Of a stretch of 64,000 nt of DNA, positions 17,354-26,098 are shown one piece after another. The notes under the pieces were generated by a model, which did not search any database, was not told the origin of the DNA, and saw only the letters and a program-made list of their open reading frames with translations. Positions within the stretch are counted from its first letter, which is position 1; every line of letters begins with the position of its first letter. This DNA is from Anaerolineae bacterium. Its GTDB lineage: Bacteria > Chloroflexota > Anaerolineae > Aggregatilineales > Phototrophicaceae. A program made the translations under genes and the position numbers. Where the stretch lies: contig JAJEBK010000009.1 of the NCBI GenBank assembly GCA_022823945.1, positions 62,001 through 126,000 on the forward strand, written 5' to 3'.

Positions 17354-18043
17354 CTAGTCTCTGGCTTCTACCACGATCTGATTATCACGAATGCTCGCCA
17401 CTTCTGGCAGGATCTTTCTGCGTTTGCCCGGTGGCGAAGTTACGATGTAACTGGCGATGCGCAGTTGATTGGGGTTCATATCCAACGCGCAGACAACCGC
17501 CGATTCATCGCCCAGAGCGCCAGCGTGCACCGTGCCGCGCAGTTTTCCCCAAACAACGACATCGCCAGCGGCGATCACTTTTGCGCCGGGATTCACATCG
17601 CCAAAAACAACCACATGCCCCTCGCTGTGAATGGTCCGACCCGAGCGCAAGGTGCGGCGAAAGATTACGCCACGCGTGCCGGTTTCTTCAGGATTGACCG
17701 GATTGGTCTCTGCGTGTCTGCGCGCAGGCTCCGCTGGCAGGCCATTCTCGCTGGTCGTAAGGTTCAGCGACCTTGCCGATTGCCGCGTGGTGTCGCTATC
17801 GCTGCGCACCAGCGACAAGCTCAAGCCGCGTCGTTCCAGCAGCGCCTTCAGGGAGCTGAGTTCATACTTCGGCACCGGGCGCGCGCCCAACTCCACCACG
17901 ATTGCCGCGCCAGAATAAAAAGCCCGTTTGTCATCAATGCGCTTCGCGAGCTCGTCCGTCACCGACTGCCATTTCTCGGTTGTGCTGAGCGAGATCAGCA
18001 AGCCATCATTGATGCCTTTGATCGCGATGAGTTCTTCTGGCAT
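17354..18043 (-). CDS. minC: Septum-site determining protein MinC
   Basis: A 229-residue FtsZ-assembly inhibitor with the standard two-domain layout. The N-terminal alpha/beta domain begins IAIKGINDGLLISL and has FYSGAAIVVELG. A Ser/Thr/Asn-rich linker follows. The C-terminal beta-helix starts VIFRRTLRSGRTIHSEGHVVVFGDVNPGAKVIAAGD and ends near NQIVVEARD. The conserved RSGQxxx-like turn and GDVNPGA motif are unmistakable. ATG 18043 is used; GTG 18055 is an alternative with a GAGG site. It is first in the minC-minD-minE run, 92 bp after an unknown membrane-protein gene. Confidence 0.95.
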   Translation of the reverse strand: MPEELIAIKGINDGLLISLSTTEKWQSVTDELAKRIDDKRAFYSGAAIVVELGARPVPKYELSSLKALLERRGLSLSLVRSDSDTTRQSARSLNLTTSENGLPAEPARRHAETNPVNPEETGTRGVIFRRTLRSGRTIHSEGHVVVFGDVNPGAKVIAAGDVVVWGKLRGTVHAGALGDESAVVCALDMNPNQLRIASYIVTSPPGKRRKILPEVASIRDNQIVVEARD

Positions 18044-18135
18044 GCGCGTTTGCACCTGGCCTCAGCCGCCGCCACCGATAACAGCAGTACTATACTTGAA
18101 ATGGGAATCTCTGCTTGCCCGCGCGGCGCGGATAA

Positions 18136-19233
18136 TCAAGTATTTACGATATCCAGCAGCAACAGCGCCGGCAGCGCAATGTACAGCGCCGAAACCAGGT
18201 GTATCCACAGTCCGGCTTCATTTTGCAAGGTCTTGTTCACCCACTGGCTGATGGTATTGACGGCATAGGTCATCCACATGACCTGGATGATGATCAATGG
18301 CAGCAGCAGGACTTCACGGTGCTTGCCGATATAGGTCAGCCCAAAGAGCATATAACTGGCGAAAGCGATGATTGTCACTGTGCCCAGCGGCGGATACCAG
18401 CGCGCCAGCCGCGCCACGCCCATGATAGCCAGCGCAATGCCCGCCCAGCCGAATTGCGCCAGCGGATATTCGCCCAGCGCCAGCCAACGATGCGCATCTC
18501 GCCAACCCAGTGGCAGCAGCAGGGGCGGATCCGCCAGCAGATAGGTCTGCGCGAGCAGGTATGCGCCAGCCACAGCGATGGCTACAATCGCCAGCCAATA
18601 CCAGCCGGGCAGCCGCGCATACGACAGCAGCAGCGCGAGCAGAATGGCCGGCGCAAACAGCGTAACCAGCGGATCGTTCAAAGCGCCTATGGCGAAAAGC
18701 AAAGGAATGCCCACCAGATGCCAGCGATTTGGCGCTTGTGGCGGTTTGATGCCCGGCCTTGGGTTCGTCAGCATCAGCATGTCGATGAGCAGAAAGAGCA
18801 ACCAAGCCGTCACCAGCACCGTCAAACGCAAGCTCTGGCCCGTGCCGATATGATTCCAGAAGATGGCGGCGGACAAGACGATGCCGAGACCGATGGCAAG
18901 CTCATTGCGCTTCAGCAGAAAAGACGCGGACAATACAGCAAATGCGGCGAAAATTGCGGCTGCGACGATGGATGCCGGTTGGGTTCCCGCGCCACCGGCC
19001 TGCGACCAAAAGACCGGCGACAATGCCAATGTCAATCCGCCCGCCACCGATGCCACCAGCCCCATGGTTCGCATGCCGGCTGTGACGCCCAAAATCGCCA
19101 AAGCCAAGCCAGTTGCGCGCGCGATCGGCGCTTGACCCAAGCCCACGAGCAACAGCCAGGCGCAAGTCGCGGTGAGGCAAGCCGGTCCCCATTGGCGCAA
19201 TAGCTGAACCTGGGTCGCGGTCAGTCGTGACAT
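18136..19233 (-). CDS. Unknown polytopic membrane protein inside the mre/min cluster
   Basis: A 365-residue protein with about ten hydrophobic helices, few charges between them and no signal peptide. I recognise no family signature; the general look is like a shortened GT-C or O-antigen-type membrane protein without obvious catalytic acids. The ATG at 19233 is 1 bp after the PBP2 stop and has an AAGTGGCG site, so it is translated with PBP2, mreD and mreC. Its position between the elongasome genes and the Min genes suggests a role at the cell envelope, but that is inference only. Loops are short; the longest is near residue 205-225 (LADPPLLLPLGWRDAHRW). Confidence 0.7.
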   Translation of the reverse strand: MSRLTATQVQLLRQWGPACLTATCAWLLLVGLGQAPIARATGLALAILGVTAGMRTMGLVASVAGGLTLALSPVFWSQAGGAGTQPASIVAAAIFAAFAVLSASFLLKRNELAIGLGIVLSAAIFWNHIGTGQSLRLTVLVTAWLLFLLIDMLMLTNPRPGIKPPQAPNRWHLVGIPLLFAIGALNDPLVTLFAPAILLALLLSYARLPGWYWLAIVAIAVAGAYLLAQTYLLADPPLLLPLGWRDAHRWLALGEYPLAQFGWAGIALAIMGVARLARWYPPLGTVTIIAFASYMLFGLTYIGKHREVLLLPLIIIQVMWMTYAVNTISQWVNKTLQNEAGLWIHLVSALYIALPALLLLDIVNT

Positions 19234-19234
19234 A

Positions 19235-21541
19235 TCAAACGCCACTTGCAGCCTGAGAACCAGCTGGCTGGCTGCCATTGCGTGTGGCTTGCAGGCGAAA
19301 ATACTCTTCCATCGTTTTGCGCACAATCGGCAAAGCCACCTGCGAACCCTCGCCGCCATTGTAGACGAAGGCTATCAGAATGATCTCTGGATTATCGTAG
19401 GGCGCATAACCTGTATACCAGGCATGGGCGGGCCATTGCCCGGGCACGCATAGATTCAGGGGCCGCGCGATATCGTCACAGTATTCAGCGGTGCCGGTCT
19501 TGCCAGCCACTTCCACGAATGGCAGGGCGGCTGGAGAGGCTGTGCCACCTTCGCCTGTCACCGCCTCGCGCATGCCCGCTTGCACCAGGTCCAGCGTCGG
19601 CTGCGACAAGAAAGGCGGGATATAGGGTTCGCTGGGACCGCGAAAACGCACGCGCTGGCACACCGAGCCATTGAAGCTGTAATTTAACGGGATGTGGATG
19701 CGGTAGTTGTGCAAATCTTCAATGCCAGGATCAGGATTAAGATCGACCGTGTTTCGATATCCAGCGGGATCGCAGCGGTAAGGATCGTACCATTCCGAGT
19801 CGGGTTCGCAGGTGCAAGCCAGGCTGGATTCGCGCTTCATCAGCATATCTTCCAGCAGCAGCAGGGTCAGCTCTTCGCCTTCTGCCAGCAGGTCGCGGTT
19901 GATGGTGCGCAAAACTTGCGGTCGGAAAGCCTCGATGATTTGGCGTTCTTCGTCCAGGAAGTCACGGATGATGGTCGGTTGATACAAGACGCCGCCATTG
20001 ATGGTCGCCGCTACCGCCGAAACCAGTTGCAGCGGCGTAACATTGACATAGCCCTGCCCAAATGCAGCGTTGTAGGTGTCGCCGGTCGACCAGCTTTCGC
20101 CTTCGTTGCGGCGCTTCCAATCGGGATCGGGCATGCGGTTGGGATTCTCGAAAGGCAGCTCGATGCCCAGCTCGCTTCCGATGCCGAATGCCGTGCCATA
20201 GCGAAACAAGTCGTTGATGCCCAAGCCGCCGGGACGGATCGTCTGCGCCGACAGGTTGGGATTGCCGCCGCCGATTTGATAAAAGTAGACATCGCAACTC
20301 CAGGCGATGCCGCGGATCATATCGACGCGCCCGTGCCCGCTGCGCAACCAGCAGACAAATCGTTGAGAGGCGGCGCGGTCGTTGGGCGCATACCGATTTT
20401 CTACCAGGATCTGCCCTTCAGCCAGCAGTTGCGTATTCGGGTCGATGACTTGTTCTTCCAGCACAGCCGCAGCGGTGATGATTTTCCAAACCGAGCCGGG
20501 CGGATACTGGCTCTTGATGGTGTTGTTGACCAGGGGCCGCAACGGATCTGCCACCACATCTAGGTAGTATTCGCCATCGATGGCGCGGGCAAAACGCGAA
20601 TTGTCGTAGCTGGGGTGGCTGACCAGCGCCAGGACTTCGCCATTGCGTGGGTCCATGGCGATCACCACGCCCTGCTGCGAGATGATGCGCCCAGCCTGGC
20701 TGTTGAGTATTTGCAGCTGGTCGACCAGCGCCTGCTGGGCGAATGCCTGCAACTCACGATCAATCGTCAGGCGCACATTCTGCCCGGGCAGAGGATCGTC
20801 CTGTCTGATGACCTGGATCACTTCGCCAGCGACATCGACTTCGCGCAAGATGCGGCCGCGCACGCCAGCCAGACGATTTTCCAGATAGCGCTCGATGCCT
20901 TCATAACCGATGCGGTCGAAAGCCGGGTTGTATCCCTGCTCTTCCAGCTGCTCGGCCTCTTCAGCCGGGATGGGTCCCATATATCCGATAATGTGCGTGG
21001 TCAGCTCGCCGGTCGGATATTCGCGCACGGCAACCGGTTCGATATCGACGCCGGGCATGAAGATGCGCTCTTCAAGGATTTGCAGGGCTGTCAGCTGCGG
21101 CACATCCTGGACGACGATAACCGGCCGAAAGGGCGCGATACCTGCGCCTTCTTCGACCAGGTCTTCCAGGCTGCGCACGAAGCCGCCGGCTTGCTCCGCG
21201 ATATCGCGCGTTGGCGGCACACCGACCAGCGCCGAGAGCCGGTTGTAAACAGCCAACTCGGCTTCGACATCGTCGGGCAATTGCGCCGGCGTGATAACGA
21301 CATTGTAGGCGGGCACATTGAATGCCAGACGTTCATCGTTGCGGTCGAAGATCGCGCCGCGCCGCGCAGCAATCGGCAGTTCACTCAAGCGATTTTCGTC
21401 TGCGGCTGCATTGAACTCGTCATAGCGGATGATTTGCAACTCGTACATGCGAATGCCGAAGATGAGAAACACGGCGAAGATGACAGCTTGAAAGAAAGTG
21501 AGACGCCAGGTCTGGAAAGGCACCAGACGATTGCTGTTCAC
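19235..21541 (-). CDS. mrdA: Penicillin-binding protein 2 (elongation-specific transpeptidase)
   Basis: A 768-residue class B PBP that cross-links peptidoglycan with RodA during elongation. One N-terminal membrane anchor (FFQAVIFAVFLIFGI) is followed by the dimerisation domain and the transpeptidase domain. The catalytic serine is S350 in PPGSVWKII (SxxK), the second motif is SCD (in WSCDVYFYQ), and the third is KTG at K681 (AGKTGTAE). The start is a GTG at 21541 that overlaps the mreD TGA as GTGA, implying translational coupling; upstream residues in the open frame are mreD read in another frame. It is longer than E. coli PBP2 (633 aa), with extra sequence around residues 560-610 including a CTCEPDSEWYD segment. 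Confidence 0.95.
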   Translation of the reverse strand: MNSNRLVPFQTWRLTFFQAVIFAVFLIFGIRMYELQIIRYDEFNAAADENRLSELPIAARRGAIFDRNDERLAFNVPAYNVVITPAQLPDDVEAELAVYNRLSALVGVPPTRDIAEQAGGFVRSLEDLVEEGAGIAPFRPVIVVQDVPQLTALQILEERIFMPGVDIEPVAVREYPTGELTTHIIGYMGPIPAEEAEQLEEQGYNPAFDRIGYEGIERYLENRLAGVRGRILREVDVAGEVIQVIRQDDPLPGQNVRLTIDRELQAFAQQALVDQLQILNSQAGRIISQQGVVIAMDPRNGEVLALVSHPSYDNSRFARAIDGEYYLDVVADPLRPLVNNTIKSQYPPGSVWKIITAAAVLEEQVIDPNTQLLAEGQILVENRYAPNDRAASQRFVCWLRSGHGRVDMIRGIAWSCDVYFYQIGGGNPNLSAQTIRPGGLGINDLFRYGTAFGIGSELGIELPFENPNRMPDPDWKRRNEGESWSTGDTYNAAFGQGYVNVTPLQLVSAVAATINGGVLYQPTIIRDFLDEERQIIEAFRPQVLRTINRDLLAEGEELTLLLLEDMLMKRESSLACTCEPDSEWYDPYRCDPAGYRNTVDLNPDPGIEDLHNYRIHIPLNYSFNGSVCQRVRFRGPSEPYIPPFLSQPTLDLVQAGMREAVTGEGGTASPAALPFVEVAGKTGTAEYCDDIARPLNLCVPGQWPAHAWYTGYAPYDNPEIILIAFVYNGGEGSQVALPIVRKTMEEYFRLQATRNGSQPAGSQAASGV

Positions 21542-22125
21542 ATTTGCCTCCAGGCATCGGACATCTGTGAAAAACTTTGCGGCGCGACCTGCAGTCCGCC
21601 TTCCAACCGGCGCTGAAAAAAGCGCACAATAGCGAACAGCGGCAGCACAGCGGCGAGATTGTACACTAGCGTCGGCAACAGCACGAAGCGACCAACCGCC
21701 CACAAATCGTAAGTATAGCCCAGCAAAATCAGCGCCGCATAGGTATAGGCAGCCATGAAGAGCGTGGCGACAGCCGCCATCACCAGCAGCAGGATGATGC
21801 GCGCGCGCAGCAACTGTTGGGCCAATCGGTTGATTGCATAGACCATAATCAGCAGCGCAGCCGAGGTCGTGCCCAGCGGCAAGACCGAGAGCAGGTCCAG
21901 CGCGATGCCGCCAACAAATGCCCAGACATAGCCTTCTGTCATGCTGGCATGCAAGGACCAGCAAAGAACCAGCAGCATCACCAGCCCCAGCTGTCCGCGC
22001 GTATCTGCCAGCAGCGGCACTGCAGAGCTGCCCAGCTCCATGACAAATGCCAGCGCCTGCGGCAATACACTGGCAGAAAGCGCCGCCGCCACGCCCAGCA
22101 CAAGGATAGACAGGTAACGTCCCAT
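21538..22125 (-). CDS. mreD: Rod shape-determining protein MreD
   Basis: A 195-residue, five- or six-helix membrane protein in the canonical place between mreC and the PBP2 gene. The pattern TEGYVWAFVGGIALDLLSVLPLGTTS matches the MreD signature (a Gly-rich loop followed by D-L-hydrophobic-PLG). It is part of the elongasome linking MreB filaments to wall synthesis. The ATG at 22125 is 1 bp after the mreC TGA; an ATG at 22146 overlapping mreC is possible. It overlaps the PBP2 start by 4 bp. Confidence 0.9.
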   Translation of the reverse strand: MGRYLSILVLGVAAALSASVLPQALAFVMELGSSAVPLLADTRGQLGLVMLLVLCWSLHASMTEGYVWAFVGGIALDLLSVLPLGTTSAALLIMVYAINRLAQQLLRARIILLLVMAAVATLFMAAYTYAALILLGYTYDLWAVGRFVLLPTLVYNLAAVLPLFAIVRFFQRRLEGGLQVAPQSFSQMSDAWRQM

Positions 22126-22126
22126 A

Positions 22127-22978
22127 TCAGCCGTCACCGCTCTCATCAAATGCCGACAAGTCGATAGGCTCGAAGCTGGTTACCACCAGCACGAATTCCA
22201 GCGATGCAAAGTCGATCAGGCTGCGCACTTCCGCTTCCTGGAAGAGCTCAAACTCAAATTGACGGACGCTGGTAACTTGCCCGACCACAATATCGGCAGG
22301 AAAGTTGCCGCCCAAACCAGAGGTGATGACCAGGTCGCCTTGGCGGATTTCTTCATCCAGGTCGACCATAGTCAGACGTAGCGCGCCCGATGCCTGCCCG
22401 ATGATGCTGCCATGCGCGCGGGTAGTCTGCAGGCGCGAGCTCACCGAGCTGTTTTCATCGGCGATCAACTGTACTTGCGAGGCATTGGCGCCGACATCAA
22501 CGATCCGCCCCACCAGCCCCAACTCGGTGGTGACAGGCATGCCGATCGCGATGCCGTCTCGTGTGCCACGATTGATGATGATATTGCGCGCAATGCCGGT
22601 CTGCTCGACGGCGATGACATCGGCGGTGATGAAGTCCTGCTCTTCCAATGCCGATATGTAACCCAACAGGCTGACCAGCCGTTCGTAGTCGCTGGCGGCT
22701 TCGCGCAGGCGAATTAGCTCGACCTGGCGGCGCGCCAGTTGTTCCTCCAGCTCGGCGATGCGGTCCTGCGCATTTCCCCAATCATTCAGCGATTCCAAAG
22801 CGCTGTTGACGGTCAACGATACGCGATTAAACAGGCCCGCCAAGCCAGTCAGCGGCGCGGCAGCGACATCTTCCACAGGTGCCAGCGCACCGGCGATGCT
22901 CAGCGTCATCAACAGGCCACACAAAGTGAGCAGCAGCAGCAGACTCAGCAATCGACCGGGGCGTCCTGGGGATCGCAC
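22127..22978 (-). CDS. mreC: Rod shape-determining protein MreC
   Basis: A 283-residue bitopic protein: a short basic cytoplasmic tail, one membrane helix (LLSLLLLLTLCGLLMTL), a coiled coil (about residues 62-100, AQDRIAELEEQLARRQVELI), then the two beta-barrel domains that bind PBP2. Conserved parts include NIIINRGTRDGIAIGMPVTT, GLVGRIVDVGANASQVQLI and GDLVITSGLGGNFPADIVVG. The GTG at 22978 has GAGG nine bases upstream; a GTG at 23020 would add 14 residues. It is followed by mreD after 1 bp. A repeat-bearing 234-bp gap separates it from mreB. Confidence 0.93.
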   Translation of the reverse strand: MRSPGRPGRLLSLLLLLTLCGLLMTLSIAGALAPVEDVAAAPLTGLAGLFNRVSLTVNSALESLNDWGNAQDRIAELEEQLARRQVELIRLREAASDYERLVSLLGYISALEEQDFITADVIAVEQTGIARNIIINRGTRDGIAIGMPVTTELGLVGRIVDVGANASQVQLIADENSSVSSRLQTTRAHGSIIGQASGALRLTMVDLDEEIRQGDLVITSGLGGNFPADIVVGQVTSVRQFEFELFQEAEVRSLIDFASLEFVLVVTSFEPIDLSAFDESGDG

Positions 22979-23107
22979 GCGGACATCCTCGCAACTAATC
23001 GGTACGCGCAGATTGCGCACCCTGAGTCTAACACAGCCTGCAAAGTCGCCTGGCTAGCGATTTTGTGTGTTAGCGGGGAGTGACTAGAGCGGTGGATGGT
23101 TCTCTTT

Positions 23108-23233
23108 TAACCCCGCCCCCAGCTCCTCCCCGACGAGTCGGAGAGGGGAGCCAAGGCAAGCGGATTCGGAGTTGTATGCGTGTGCTTTGCCTCCCTCCGA
23201 CCTGTCGGGGGGACCGAGGGGGGTGACCATAGC
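23108..23233. repeat. GC-rich palindromic intergenic repeat between mreB and mreC
   Basis: The plus strand starts TAACCCCGCCCCCA and contains two similar palindromic units (about 23122-23149 and 23190-23215), each with CCGAC-NN-GTCGG flanked by C-rich and G-rich arms. GCCAAGGCAAGC occurs at 23150-23161. The same opening 14-mer (one mismatch) and the same 12-mer recur at 61588-61741, so this is a dispersed repeat family. It lies between mreB and mreC and may form RNA structure in the shared transcript. Confidence 0.6.
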
Positions 23234-23254
23234 CAGCAAGTTCGCTACTCCCTG

Positions 23255-24316
23255 TCAGTGCTTGGTGCTGCCGCGTTCGGGGCCTGTCAGCAGCCGCCGC
23301 AGGTTGTTGTAATCTTCCAGAACGCGGCCAGCGCCACGCGCCACGCAAGTCATGGCGTCTTCTGCCAGCCAGCAGCGAATGTTGACTTCTTCGCGCAGGC
23401 GCTCGCCCAGACCCCGCAGTTGTCCGCCGCCACCCGCCAATGTGATGCCGCTTTCCATCAGGTCGGCGACCAGCTCTGGTGGCGTGTCGTCCAGCGCGTC
23501 CTTGACTGTATCGATGATGATATTGACCGAGCCGCCAATGGCGTCGCGGATCTCAATGGAGCTGACTTCGACCGAGTCGGGCAAGCCCGTCGTCAGATTG
23601 CGGCCTTTGACAATATACGTGCGTTCCTGGGGCAGGGGATAGGCCGAGCCGATGTCGATTTTGGCTTTTTCGGCGGTTGGCTCGCCGATGAGCAGATTGT
23701 GTTTGTTGCGCAGGTGCTGGACGATGTCCTCGTCCATCTCATCGCCAGCCACGCGGATGGAGCGGCTGATGACGATGCCGCCCAGCGAAAAGAGCGCGAT
23801 TTCTGTCGTGCCGCCGCCTATATCGACCACCATGCTGCCGCGCGTTTCCAGCACCGGCAGATTTGCGCCGATGGCTGCGGCCACTGGCTCTTCGATCAGG
23901 TGGGCTTCGCGCGCGCCGGCATCCAGTGTCGCTTCAATGACAGCGCGCTTTTCCACTTCGGTTACGCCACTGGGGATGCCGACCACGACGCGCGGACGTG
24001 GCACGGGCACCCAGCTTTGCTCGTGCGCCTTTTTGATGAGGTAATCGAGCATGCGCGCGGTGATTTCATATTCGCTGATGACGCCATCGCGCACGGGCCT
24101 CACGATGACGATGTCGCGCGGATTCTTGCTCCACATCTCCTTTGCGCGAGCGCCAACTTCGATGGGAGCGCGTGTCCGCCGGTCGATAGCCACGAATGAA
24201 GGCTCGTTGATAACGATGCCCTGGCCGCGCACATAAACCAGCGTATAGGCTGTGCCCAAGTCTATGCCAATGTCGAGCGAAAACAGCCCGAACAGAAAAT
24301 CCAAGGGGCTAAGCAC
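23255..24316 (-). CDS. mreB: Rod shape-determining actin homologue MreB
   Basis: A 353-residue bacterial actin that forms membrane-bound filaments directing side-wall synthesis. The actin-ATPase motifs are all present: phosphate 1 DIGIDLGTAYTLVYV, connect-1 with PRVVVGIPSGVTEVEKRA, phosphate 2 VVDIGGGTTEIALFS, and adenosine GITLAGGGGQLRGL. The GTG start at 24316 has GGGAG eight bases upstream, and a perfect extended -10 (TGCTATAAT) stands at 24349-24357. The N-terminus (MLSPLDFLFGLFS) is hydrophobic and may serve as membrane anchor. First gene of the minus-strand shape cluster. Confidence 0.97.
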   Translation of the reverse strand: MLSPLDFLFGLFSLDIGIDLGTAYTLVYVRGQGIVINEPSFVAIDRRTRAPIEVGARAKEMWSKNPRDIVIVRPVRDGVISEYEITARMLDYLIKKAHEQSWVPVPRPRVVVGIPSGVTEVEKRAVIEATLDAGAREAHLIEEPVAAAIGANLPVLETRGSMVVDIGGGTTEIALFSLGGIVISRSIRVAGDEMDEDIVQHLRNKHNLLIGEPTAEKAKIDIGSAYPLPQERTYIVKGRNLTTGLPDSVEVSSIEIRDAIGGSVNIIIDTVKDALDDTPPELVADLMESGITLAGGGGQLRGLGERLREEVNIRCWLAEDAMTCVARGAGRVLEDYNNLRRLLTGPERGSTKH

Positions 24317-24348
24317 GGATGACTCCCAATCAACGCGCCAATGAAGCG

Positions 24349-24357
24349 ATTATAGCA
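24349..24357 (-). promoter_or_regulatory. mreB: Extended -10 promoter of mreB
   Basis: The minus strand reads TGCTATAAT, a perfect extended -10, 32 bp before the GTG start. A TTGGGC lies upstream with a short 15-bp spacer. It presumably drives the whole shape cluster. Confidence 0.65.
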
Positions 24358-24451
24358 CAGCTTAAGTATGCCCAAGTGTTGAGGCTTGTCCACAAGGGCG
24401 CGGGAATTTGTGCTATGCTCGGCGGGGAATTCCTGAGACCTGGAGCGATTT

Positions 24452-25834
24452 ATGTATATTCGACTGACAGCCACGGTTTTGTTGATGATCGCCGCGTGCG
24501 CCACGGTCATCGCCCAGCCCTATCAAATCCGCGTCACGCATGATACCAACTTGCGCGCTTCTTACAGCCTGGACAGCGCCGTCCTGGCAACTGCCCCAGC
24601 GGGATCCACCCTTCAGGTAGTCGGCCACTATGCAGACTGGCTGACCATCGACCGCGACGGGGCGACTGTCTGGATGGCGGATTGGGTCGAACATACCCGC
24701 CTGGATCCGGCACATGTATCGGCGTCAGTCTGCACCTTGGCCGATCGCATCCGGTCGGCGAATACCAATACGGCGGTCGGCTTCTGCCCGGCGGGGACGA
24801 GCCACGACATCATCACGATCACCGAAGACATCGTGCTGGCTGAACCGCTGCCGCCGATCACGGGCACGATCACGATAGAGGGCGGCGGGCATACGATTAG
24901 CGGAGCGAACAAGTTCTCCATCTTTGTAGTCAATGGCGGCCGGTTTGCGATCAACAACTTGAAGCTGGCTCAAGGCGCGTCGGAGTTTGACAGCAGCGGC
25001 CCAGGGGCGGACGCCGGCGCGATTACAGCGCTCAATCACGCCGAGATTCTTGTCAACCAAGTTGAATTCTCAAGAAACTACAGCGGAGGCACAGGTGGAG
25101 CCATCGCGGTATTCTACAGTGAGCTAACCGTCAACGACAGCAGTTTTATGTACAACCACGCGACTGGCGGCGGTGGAGCGATCTACATGTGGCAGAGCAC
25201 GGGCGCCGTCAGCAACAGCAGCTTCGTCAGCAACAGCGCGAGCCATCTGGAAATGGGCGGGGCGATTCTTGTTGGTATGGGCGTGGAACTTGATGTCAGA
25301 AACAGCAGCTTCAGCGGCAATTCGGCGCGCAAAGGCGGCGCGCTGGCTTCCCATGTCTGGATGCCCGATGGTCCCATCCTGTCCACAACCACGCTCACGC
25401 ACGTCACCTTGATGAATAATCAAGCTATGGAAGCGGGTAATGGGATATCAATTCACGATAGCGACAGGAATTTTAACCTGCGCAACAGTATCGTTGCCGG
25501 TGCCATCATCGGGAATTGTCAGGGCGTATTGAATGAGAACATCGGTAATTTGATCGCGGATGGTTCCTGCGGAGCGCAAAATAGTGGCGATGCGCGAATA
25601 GGAGAATTGACCGGCGCGCCCGCATATCATCCGCTGTTGGATGGCAGCCCGGCCATTGACACGGCTGACTCGCGCTTCTGCACCGAGACCGATCAATTGG
25701 GCAATCCGCGTCCGCAAGGCGGTGGCTGCGATATCGGGGCGATTGAAGCCCGGCGGGGAAGCCTCGCCATCTTCCAACAGCACCCTCAGCGGCAACTGGT
25801 CGGGGACAGGCGGCGTCAATTGCATCCAGAGTAA
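24452..25834 (+). CDS. Secreted SH3b and parallel beta-helix protein
   Basis: A 460-residue exported protein. A signal peptide (MYIRLTATVLLMIAACATVIAQ) is followed by a bacterial SH3 domain (about residues 24-85) and then a right-handed beta-helix built of imperfect repeats such as GGAIYMWQS and NSSFSGNSARKGGAL. It ends with the hallmark C-terminal block of choice-of-anchor polymorphic proteins (DGSPAID...CDIGAIEA). Such proteins are surface adhesins or carbohydrate-binding scaffolds. The ATG at 24452 follows CCTGGAG; TGCTATGCT at 24411-24419 may be an extended -10. The last about 25 residues (RRGSLAIFQQ to HPE) do not look like the family and arise just after a GGGG run at 25755-25758, where the frame shifts. 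Confidence 0.82.
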   Translation: MYIRLTATVLLMIAACATVIAQPYQIRVTHDTNLRASYSLDSAVLATAPAGSTLQVVGHYADWLTIDRDGATVWMADWVEHTRLDPAHVSASVCTLADRIRSANTNTAVGFCPAGTSHDIITITEDIVLAEPLPPITGTITIEGGGHTISGANKFSIFVVNGGRFAINNLKLAQGASEFDSSGPGADAGAITALNHAEILVNQVEFSRNYSGGTGGAIAVFYSELTVNDSSFMYNHATGGGGAIYMWQSTGAVSNSSFVSNSASHLEMGGAILVGMGVELDVRNSSFSGNSARKGGALASHVWMPDGPILSTTTLTHVTLMNNQAMEAGNGISIHDSDRNFNLRNSIVAGAIIGNCQGVLNENIGNLIADGSCGAQNSGDARIGELTGAPAYHPLLDGSPAIDTADSRFCTETDQLGNPRPQGGGCDIGAIEARRGSLAIFQQHPQRQLVGDRRRQLHPE

Positions 25835-25967
25835 TGACAGCGCCTTGGCGGATGTTTCATTGTTGGACGACAGCGCAAGGCATATCGTGGGCGGCATTTA
25901 TTATCAATCGGGGTCGCTCACACTGCGAAACAGCATCGCCACCGGCAGCGAATCCTGCGAAGAGTAA
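25755..25967 (+). pseudogene. Frameshifted beta-helix remnant after the secreted protein
   Basis: In the +1-shifted frame, starting at the GGGG run 25755-25758, the sequence reads EASPSSNSTLSGNWSG, continues through DSARHIVGGIYYQSG and ends NSIATGSESCEE before a TAA at 25967. This is typical beta-helix repeat sequence, but it lacks its own start and the usual GAIEA end. Removing one G of the run would join it in frame to the upstream gene. It is either a single-base indel (real or a sequencing error) in a longer protein, or the relic of a duplicated neighbour. Confidence 0.55.
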
Positions 25968-26098
25968 AGCGGGACAATCTGTACCCAGGCACACCTTGTT
26001 CAGAGAATCCGCTGTCGGCGCGCTAGTAGAATTGCCGTCAATTGATTTGCAATTACTTAGCGCACTATCGAAGTTGCGTAAAGTGCTCGGGAGCGCCT

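Noticed and set aside
17036..18268. Plus-strand frame of 410 codons opposite minC and minD
   Set aside because: The opposite strand carries minC and minD with complete motifs; this frame has none.
20615..21616. Plus-strand frame of 333 codons opposite PBP2
   Set aside because: Shadow of the PBP2 dimerisation domain; no start signal or family match.
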